Assembly: GCA_018398815.1 (NCBI GenBank) | Contig: CM031610.1 | Coordinates: forward strand, 27,643,630 to 27,656,129 | Length of the DNA: 12,500 nt | Direction: 5' to 3' | Source: Conus ventricosus | Taxonomy: Eukaryota > Mollusca > Gastropoda > Neogastropoda > Conidae | Shown here: piece after piece, positions 6,948 through 12,500 of the stretch | How positions within the stretch are numbered: position 1 is the stretch's first letter | How the letters are laid out: each line of letters begins with the position of its first letter | Notes under the pieces: model-generated | Databases searched by the model: none | The model's input: the letters and a program-made list of their open reading frames with translations, nothing else | Told to the model about the DNA's origin: nothing | Translations under genes and position numbers: made by a program

Positions 6948-7760
6948 AGACCAGGACCAGTCAGAACACCTCCACAACTTCGACATTAATATATCAGTCA
7001 ACAACCCACAACCGTCACGGTAAGATAATCAATCGCATACCAGGACCAGTCAGAACAATCAGTAACTTTCATAAGAAGATACCACCATTAATCTCATACC
7101 AGGACTAGTCAGAACAATCAGTAACTTTCATAAGAAGATATCCCCATCAGTTTCATACCAGGACTGGTCAGAACAATCAGTAACTTTCATAAGAAGATAT
7201 CTCCATCAATCTCATACCAGGACCATTCAGAACAGTCATCAACTTTCTTAAGAAGATATCTCCATCAGTCTCATACCAGGACCAGTCAGAACAATCCACA
7301 ACTCTCACAGTAACATATCACCGTCACTACTGGACCTGGACCAGTTAGTGCAAACCATAAATCTCACTGTAATACATCACCATGTGTACCGGTCAGAAAA
7401 ACCCACAACTTTCATAATAAGATACCACGATCAGTCCCGCACCAGTACCAATCAGAACAATCCACAACTCTCACAGCAAGATATCGCAATGAATCCCTGG
7501 CCAGAACCAGTCAGCACAATCAATAATTCTAACAGTAAGTTCACCTCATCACTCCCATACCAGGCCTAGTCAGTCAAAACAATTCTTAACTCTCACAGTA
7601 AGATCATCACTATGGGGTTCGGTCAGAATACCTCACAACTCTCACAGTAAGATCATCACTATGGGGGTCGGTCAGAATACTTCACAACCCTCACAGTAAC
7701 GTATCACATGAATCCCTGACCATGACCTGTGAGTCCAGTCCACCACTTTCACAGTAAAGT
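6948..7760. repeat. 59-bp-period minisatellite with diverged flanking units
   Basis: Five consecutive units begin with ATACCAGGAC at 7037, 7096, 7155, 7214 and 7273, exactly 59 bp apart. Each contains a GTCAGAAC-like motif, an AACTTTC-like motif and AAGAAGATA. More degenerate units (CCAGGACCAGTCAGAACA, TCACAGTAAGAT) extend on both sides to about 6948 and 7760. Nothing in the unit suggests coding or a known satellite. Confidence 0.88.
7588..7734. repeat. 49-bp sub-repeat within the minisatellite
   Basis: AACTCTCACAGTAAGATCAT begins at 7588 and 7637, and the variant AACCCTCACAGTAAC at 7686, giving a 49-bp spacing. These units carry CACTATGGGG(T/G)TCGGTCAGAA in place of the ATACCAGGAC start. 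They look like a deletion-derived variant amplified separately from the 59-bp units. Confidence 0.75.
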
Positions 7761-8128
7761 GTCGAGAGAAACATCGCCAGTCTACCGTTGAGACACTGAC
7801 AGTGAACTGAGGTGTAGACAACACTCCTAAGATATGGGAAACTCACAGTCAGACCAGTGTATATCTTACGCTTATGTACATGCATGAACAGCAACAACTC
7901 AAAGCTGAATATTAAGAAAGAAAGGGCAAGCAAGCCAGTTCCAACGCCATTAAAAAAAAAACAACTATTAATCATGATTATGTGATACCTAGCAGTCAAA
8001 ATCATTCAGTACAAAATGTATTTTATCGAAGTGTTTGTAATTGAGCGTATGTGTGTGTAGCGCGCACACGTGTCTGTTTGTGTGTGTTCTTGCCAATGTG
8101 TACATACACCTGTGCAAGAGTGCACTGG

Positions 8129-8148
8129 CGTGCGCGCGCGCATGTAAA

Positions 8149-8199
<51 letters not shown>

Positions 8200-8283
8200 T
8201 GACCAAGAGATACATGTCAACAGATTGAGAGAACTTGGAAAAGAAAGACGGCGAGAAAAAGAGAAAGAGATGAAAGACTGACG

Positions 8284-8327
<44 letters not shown>

Positions 8328-8400
8328 TGACAATTGACAGTTTTATTGACAATAGCCTAACAGAGAGGGAGAGAGAGAGGGAGAGAGAGAGAGAGAAATC
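8129..8400. repeat. Simple-repeat cluster: CG, (GA)n, (GACA)n
   Basis: A short alternating GCGCGCGCGC patch (8130-8140) is followed by GA (8150-8171), seven to eight ACAG units (8171-8199), a long GA run (8286-8323) and an interrupted GA/GGGA run (8363-8398). Encoded peptides are low complexity, so coding is rejected. Confidence 0.93.
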
Positions 8401-8665
8401 GAGTTGGAGGGGAGGAGAGAATTACACTGACACAGAGAGTGGATTATGTTAAAAGACTGGCCGAGCTGGGCATGTTCTCATACTTAGTAGGCGTTTTTAT
8501 TCAACAAGTGCTAAGTACTACAACACGTATATCAGAAAATGGAGCGCGGATCATTGTGTAATTAGTTTGCACACAAGGTACAGCGTTTTTGAAGCCTGGT
8601 TGTGGTTACAGAGGCAGTGTGTTCAATTGAGTTCGTTTCTACGGGATTAAGGAAGAATGTGACAG

Positions 8666-8742
8666 GGTTTTTTGTTTGTTTGTTTGTTTGTTGTTGTTGT
8701 TGTTGTTTTTTTGGGGGGGGGGTTGTTTGTTTGTTTTTTATT
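8666..8742 (+). repeat. (GTTT)n-(GTT)n-poly(T)-poly(G) low-complexity tract
   Basis: GTTTGTTTG, then GTTGTTGTT, then a T run followed by nine or ten Gs and GTTTGTTTG again. The reverse strand is A-rich (CAAA)n, a common retroposon-tail composition, but no element body could be tied to it. Confidence 0.85.
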
Positions 8743-8780
8743 GCCTTTTTTCTTTCTTCTAAGAAAGAATGTGGCAGGAT

Positions 8781-8795
8781 TATATTTCTAGCTCT
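8781..8795. repeat. Target-site duplication, left copy
   Basis: TATATTTCTAGCTCT, identical to 9636-9650. It lies directly against a pyrimidine tract (minus-strand A tail) that ends the retroposon. Confidence 0.82.
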
Positions 8796-9635
8796 CTTTT
8801 TTTTTCTCTCCCAATCTCTGCGCCACCTCAGAGGCATTGCACTCACGCCGCTCATTCCGACACCCCGTCCACAGCCACAGCCCGGTCGGCCCCGCCGCAG
8901 CCCAGGCACCGGCAATCCACAGGGAGCAGTCAATGTCAAGTCGTCAAGAGGCAACCCACCGGAGGAGACACTGCACTGCTGCCGAGTCACTTCGGTGGTG
9001 TTCAGTGGCGCCTGTTCTGATCTAACATACGCAGGACACCACCTACTAAACCCCCTACTGACGACAATAATTGCTTAGTCGCGGAGCCGACGTTAGTGAG
9101 CTCTCCCCCCGGAGGGCGCCACCACGTCTGTCCAACGACAGCCCCCATGGACCCGCCGATACCGGTGACCCCGATGGAACCAAACCAAGACCACAGACGT
9201 GGAGAGGACATCGAAATTGAGGTCACCATGAGAGAAGGGCTTGAAGGGCCACAGAATTTGAGACTTTTTTTTAATGCTGATCGATGAGAATGAGGATGAT
9301 TAAGATGATGCTACGGATTTCCATTTCGGTCTGAGACTACATGACAGGGCTGTACTCTACGCTTCCTTTCATAATATATCCCGGCGTCAACCAGGCCCGA
9401 GAGATACAGGCACCTGCAGTGTTGGTCAGGAAATTTGAGCAACACTCTCAGAAAGGCATCCATTAAGTGGATGAAACTCGACTGTGTGGTCCCAGTCTTC
9501 CCAACTGAGTCCGCAGCAAACTCTACTCTGGCCGGTCGGGGCAGAAAAACCCACATGACTCTGATGGGATTCGAACCCACGACCTCCCAGCCGGGAGTCC
9601 GCGACGCTAACCACTTCGCCACGGCGGCTGGTCTC
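8796..9635 (-). mobile_element. 840-bp tRNA-headed retroposon with poly(A) tail and 15-bp TSD
   Basis: On the minus strand it starts with a tRNA-like promoter head (9629-9558). A SINE-like body follows, ending in TCATC-type repeats and an A8 run at about 9274-9267. A further 470 bp of GC-rich sequence then ends in GAGAGAAAAAAAAAG (about 8810-8796). Exact 15-bp direct repeats abut both ends, as expected from target-primed reverse transcription. At 840 bp it is long for a SINE. The internal A-run suggests a SINE that read through its own terminator and carried 3' flanking sequence, or two retroposons in tandem. The source of the distal 470 bp is unrecognised. Confidence 0.78.
9558..9629 (-). 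ncRNA. tRNA-derived SINE head with Pol III A and B boxes
   Basis: On the minus strand, A box TGGCGAAGTGG (9621-9611) and a perfect B box GGTTCGAATCC (9577-9567). The D stem GCGA/TCGC and T stem GTGGG/CCCAT can pair. The acceptor ends (GCCGCCG against CAGAGTC) do not pair, and the anticodon arm collapses to CTCCC-GGCT-GGGAG with no usable anticodon loop. It is therefore an internal Pol III promoter of a SINE rather than a working tRNA gene. Confidence 0.85.
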
Positions 9636-9650
9636 TATATTTCTAGCTCT
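9636..9650. repeat. Target-site duplication, right copy
   Basis: TATATTTCTAGCTCT, identical to 8781-8795. It borders the 5' end of the minus-strand retroposon. Confidence 0.82.
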
Positions 9651-9949
9651 TCTGTGCATTGAATTTATAATTTTTCTATGACGACTCTTTACTGCACTGT
9701 CCCAGACAGAGAGACAGAGAGCCTGGAAAAAAAAAGTGTTAAGATTGTCTGTGTCTATGTAAGGCTTCAGTTGTTCGAGCACGAAGAGACTGCGAGCCAG
9801 CTTGTTAATAATAACGATTCAGTGTGAAACTGCCATTTAATTTCCACATCTACTTTCACTTCCATGACTTAGTGCTTCTGTGCCTGTTCTCTTGTGTTGA
9901 CTTAAATCGCCATACTTTTCATATTATTAGGATCTCTTATTGATCATTT
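9651..9949. other. Stretch without recognisable features
   Basis: AT-rich unique-looking sequence between the retroposon and the second LINE relic. It may include decayed 3' LINE sequence, but no protein pattern or tail repeat was recognised. Confidence 0.5.
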
Positions 9950-10475
9950 AAACCTTGTCTAAAGATTTATGGACTGCGCTTGAATGCAGGAGAAGTGTCA
10001 TTAGCAAAATCATCACACATGGCACTTGGTTGTAAAACTGATTGAAGGAGATCATAAATAAACAAAACAGAAGTAGCCCCAAGACAGAACCTTGGGGCAC
10101 TCCAAATTTTATAATCTCATTAGATGAGAAGATGCTACTGCTAAAGACAGATTGTGTCCTGTTGTTCGGATAAGATGCTAAAGAATGATATTGTGCTCTG
10201 GTCATGGAGATCTAACGATATTTTTAAAATAATATTTTGTCGTCGGCAAGGTCAAAAGCTTTCTTAAAATCAAGAAAACAGGATTTTTTTTTATTGATCG
10301 CAGATGATTATGTATTGCTGAGACAGGCTCTGGCACTCTGATGCCAGACTGCTGGTGGCCAAAAACCCGCCTGAAAGGTTTGTTAATCTCAAGATCTTGC
10401 ACAAAGTTTTTGTCAACATGCTTTTCAAATGGGTTTGACACAAGAAGAGGAGGGATGGAAATTTAAATTTATTCA
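9950..10475 (-). mobile_element. LINE fragment, RT domain (jockey/CR1-like), decayed
   Basis: An internal piece of a non-LTR retrotransposon on the minus strand, lacking both ends. Neither a 5' region nor a 3' tail is seen, and the right edge merges into ordinary sequence before a GA run. It is unrelated in position to the 4930-5525 LINE and on the opposite strand. Confidence 0.82.
9955..10470 (-). pseudogene. Non-LTR reverse transcriptase domain remnant
   Basis: In order on the minus strand the frames show ISIPPLLVSNPFEKHV, then HQQSGIR (usual QSGFR). RT motif A follows as CFLDFKKAFDLADDKILF, then SYPNNRTQSV, the motif B block FGVPQGSVLG, and finally the motif C region CDDFANDTS. These lie in different frames with at least two stop codons after the motif A region. 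The helix between KILF and SYPNNRTQ is shortened. Motif C reads FAND where non-LTR RTs have FADD, so the first catalytic Asp is Asn. Clearly inactive. The order identifies the palm of a jockey/CR1-type RT, but the exact clade is not determined. Confidence 0.85.
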
Positions 10476-10530
10476 CATTTGAGACGTCTTTTGACTTAGA
10501 CGTTGGAGTTTTTTCATCCTGATTTTTCCA

Positions 10531-10532
10531 GT

Positions 10533-10617
<85 letters not shown>
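10531..10617 (+). repeat. (GA)n microsatellite
   Basis: A run of about 85 bases of GA, interrupted once by AGAAGAG. It begins just right of the LINE relic. Confidence 0.95.
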
Positions 10618-10619
10618 GT

Positions 10620-10905
10620 GTCCGACCACCCACACCCCAAAATTCTCCAAATGTCAGGGAGCAAGGGCAGTCATCACACAGAGAGGCCAAACAAACTCTC
10701 CTCTCCCACTCTTCCCACATTCCTTCCAAGACCTCTCGCCGAAAACCTCCGAAATTACACGCGCCGCCGCTTGGCTTCACGCAACTTCGATCTCCATCTA
10801 TCTGTCTGTCGACCTGTCTGCCTATCAGACTGTGGCTCCGTCTGCGATGACCGCGTGACTGGTCAAAGTCTTGAGTCCAAGCTCGGGAGTAATGATGCAT
10901 GCAGA
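10620..10905. other. Unique-looking stretch, no gene called
   Basis: Open frames on both strands read through from the neighbouring GA run and have no family motif. A short TCTG/CCTGTCTG patch lies near 10800-10830. No function can be supported. Confidence 0.5.
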
Positions 10906-10909
10906 TTGT

Positions 10910-10928
10910 GGGGGGGGGGGGGGGGGGG
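10910..10928 (+). repeat. Poly(G) run of 19
   Basis: Nineteen consecutive G, enough for an intramolecular G-quadruplex. It is followed by GGTGATGGTGATGGGAGGCGGAGG, which adds further G-tracts. Homopolymer length in an assembly may be inexact. Confidence 0.9.
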
Positions 10929-11147
10929 CATGAGTGGTGATGGTGATGGGAGGCGGAGGTGTAAAAGGAGAAGAGAGGGTTAGAATAGTGTTGTTACACA
11001 CAGCGACATCTAATCCATATTCTTTACATCTCCGTTTCTGTCGTTCTAGTTACGTGAGCATTGCTGTGTGGTTCTCTGTGAACGCAAAGAATGGTGGTGT
11101 ACTTTGTATATCCCTTGTCCGTCTTTCAAATTTGCTTCTTCTTTTTT

Positions 11148-11242
11148 TTCTCTCTCTCTCTCTCTGGTTGTTTTCATCTGTACATTTTTGTCTCTCAATG
11201 TCTAAGTGCTCCCCCCTCCCCCTCCCCCGTTTTCCCCCTTCG

Positions 11243-11309
<67 letters not shown>

Positions 11310-11313
11310 CTCT
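11148..11313. repeat. (CT)n tracts
   Basis: A short CT run at 11148-11165, C-rich CCCCCCTCCCCCTCCCCC around 11210-11228, and a long CT run at 11242-11313. All are pyrimidine-rich on the plus strand. Confidence 0.93.
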
Positions 11314-11511
11314 TTCTGAACGTCTGAGAAGCTGGGTGGAGGTGTGGGAATGTGAGCATATTTCTCCTCTTTCTATTCTACAAATGGAGAAATGGGATAG
11401 TGTGTGAGATATATTCATTTGTATTCTGCATTTCTTGTTTTCTGTTTCTTTGTTGGGTAGAGTCTGGATGTTGAAAGAGGTTATCATCCTCAGTGGCGAG
11501 TATTTTGCACC

Positions 11512-11514
<3 letters not shown>

Positions 11515-11592
<78 letters not shown>

Positions 11593-11637
11593 GCATTTGC
11601 CCTTTCTCTCTCTCACTTTCTTCCCGTCTGCTTCTTT

Positions 11638-11694
<57 letters not shown>

Positions 11695-11710
11695 CACACC
11701 ACACACATAC
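11515..11710. repeat. (CT)n followed by (CA)n
   Basis: An uninterrupted CT run at 11515-11590, then about 50 bases of pyrimidine-rich unique sequence, then a CA run at 11640-11710 interrupted by single extra C and T bases. Confidence 0.95.
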
Positions 11711-11784
11711 ACCAGAACGATAGTCTAACATCACGATTAGTGGAAAGACGTTAAATGAATGACACACACACCAGAACGTGCTTG

Positions 11785-11869
<85 letters not shown>
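11785..11869. repeat. (CA)n-(GA)n compound microsatellite
   Basis: A short CA run switches directly into a GA run of about 74 bases. This purine run on the plus strand is complementary to the CT runs at 11242 and 11515. Confidence 0.95.
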
Positions 11870-11871
<2 letters not shown>

Positions 11872-12217
11872 TGCAATGATCTAATCACATAATAAAGGAA
11901 CGACTGAATACATGAACAAAGGAGACTGATATCAGTGAAAATCCACTGGTCTCTAGGAAGAAATACAATATTACAGGTCATGGTTTGACAATGTTGTCAA
12001 TGGTTTAAAAACAGTTGCTGCTACACGAACGATTGCATGCTATCGTTAAGGATTTAAATGGAAACGAGCGAGCAAACTTTCCATTCCTATGTTCGAGCAA
12101 ATTTGTGGATTATTTGGAGGGGAAAAAAAGGGGGATGGGGGGTAGGAATTAAAAAGGAAACTGCATTGGGCTATTACTGGTGTATATAACACCGTGAAAG
12201 CAAGAGCCAGAGCTGAG
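11870..12217. other. Non-coding stretch with a TATA-like palindrome
   Basis: No gene recognised. At 12179-12193, GGTGTATATAACACC has GGTGT/ACACC arms around a TATATAA core. This could be a TATA box about 30 bases upstream of the 43-bp repeats, but it may be chance. Confidence 0.35.
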
Positions 12218-12500
12218 TTCATCTACCCCCTCTGCCCAATACGCCCACCACGTCACGCCCCTCATCTACCCCCTCTGCCCAATACGCCCACCACGTCACG
12301 CCTCTCATCTACCCCCTCTGCCCAATACGCCCACCACGTCACGCCTCTCACCTACCCCCTCTGCCCAATACGCCCACCACGTCACGCCCCTCATCTACCC
12401 CCTCTGCCCAATACGCCCACCACGTCACGCCTCTCACCTACGCCCTCTGCCCAATACGCCCACCACGTCACGCCCCTCATCTACCCTCTCTGCCCAGTAC
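12218..12500. repeat. 43-bp minisatellite, continues past window end
   Basis: Units with TACCCCCTCTGCCCAATACG, CCCACCACGTCACGCC and (C/T)CTCA(T/C) repeat every 43 bp; equivalent A positions are 12221, 12264, 12307, 12350, 12393, 12436 and 12479. Units differ only at a few sites (CCCCTCAT, CCTCTCAT, CCTCTCAC), so the array is young or homogenised. Each unit contains CCAAT and, 7 bases on, CCACGTCA (reverse complement TGACGTGG). Confidence 0.95.

Noticed and set aside
7037..7331. CRISPR-like array of repeats and spacers
   Set aside because: The whole 59-bp unit is repeated, including the would-be spacers, so it is a tandem minisatellite.
8051..8352. Repetitive frames with SLSLSL or RERERE peptides (similar ones at 10291-10983, 11050-11791 and 11751-11981)
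   Set aside because: They are translations of GA/CT dinucleotide runs with no non-repetitive domain.
8562..9287. Possible host coding exon in the GC-rich region (Pro/Arg-rich frames on both strands)
   Set aside because: It lies inside the TSD-bounded retroposon, shows no known domain, and frames on both strands are equally open because of GC composition.
9558..9629. Functional tRNA gene
   Set aside because: A and B boxes and D/T stems are present, but the acceptor stem does not pair, the anticodon loop is collapsed, and the sequence is the head of a longer retroposon with target-site duplication.
12218..12500. CRISPR-like array
   Set aside because: Direct repeats are contiguous 43-bp units with no unique spacers, in a eukaryotic repeat context. 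It is a minisatellite.

Overview
The window looks like non-genic, repeat-rich metazoan DNA. I found no intact host gene, no spliced-exon signature and no bacterial or phage features. Very long dinucleotide runs (AT, GT, GA/CT), two minisatellites, a tRNA-derived SINE head, LINE remnants and GIY-YIG-type Penelope-like elements (PLEs) fit a lophotrochozoan, most plausibly a mollusc such as a marine gastropod. That taxonomic guess is inference only.

Layout. 1-770: no recognisable gene, with one CA/CG alternating stretch. 772-4660: a PLE cluster. Copy A (813-2001, minus) and copy B (2139-3699, minus) lie in the same direction and are separated by a 44-bp module and a 72-bp AT run. Copy C (3700-4368, plus) is joined head-to-head to B, giving an inverted repeat with arms of about 670 bp. 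Copy B still encodes reverse transcriptase (RT) motifs A, B and C (FDIVDFYPSI, MGSYDGAE, YRDD), a CxC..C zinc-like motif and the GIY-YIG endonuclease. A and C keep only the 3' part. All are broken by single-base frameshifts. Each copy ends with a hairpin followed by a minimal type I hammerhead ribozyme motif, and all three share the terminal string CCT(A/T)TTTTAAC.

4930-5525: 3' end of a decayed LINE of the jockey/CR1/L2 group, with an (AAGT)-type tandem-repeat tail. 6082-6296: GT runs and a purine tract. 6819-6845: an imperfect palindrome containing a perfect CRE octamer. 6948-7760: a 59-bp-period minisatellite. 8045-8400: GA/GACA simple repeats. 8796-9635 (minus): an 840-bp retroposon with a tRNA-like head, an internal and a terminal A-run, and a 15-bp exact target-site duplication. 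9950-10475 (minus): a second LINE RT relic. 10531-11869: a dense cluster of long GA/CT/CA runs and a 19-G run. 12218-12500: a 43-bp minisatellite that runs off the window end.

The elements do not act together as a pathway. The most interesting unit is the PLE cluster, where endonuclease/RT coding, the 3' ribozyme, AT-repeat flanks and a head-to-head inverted copy can be seen at one locus.
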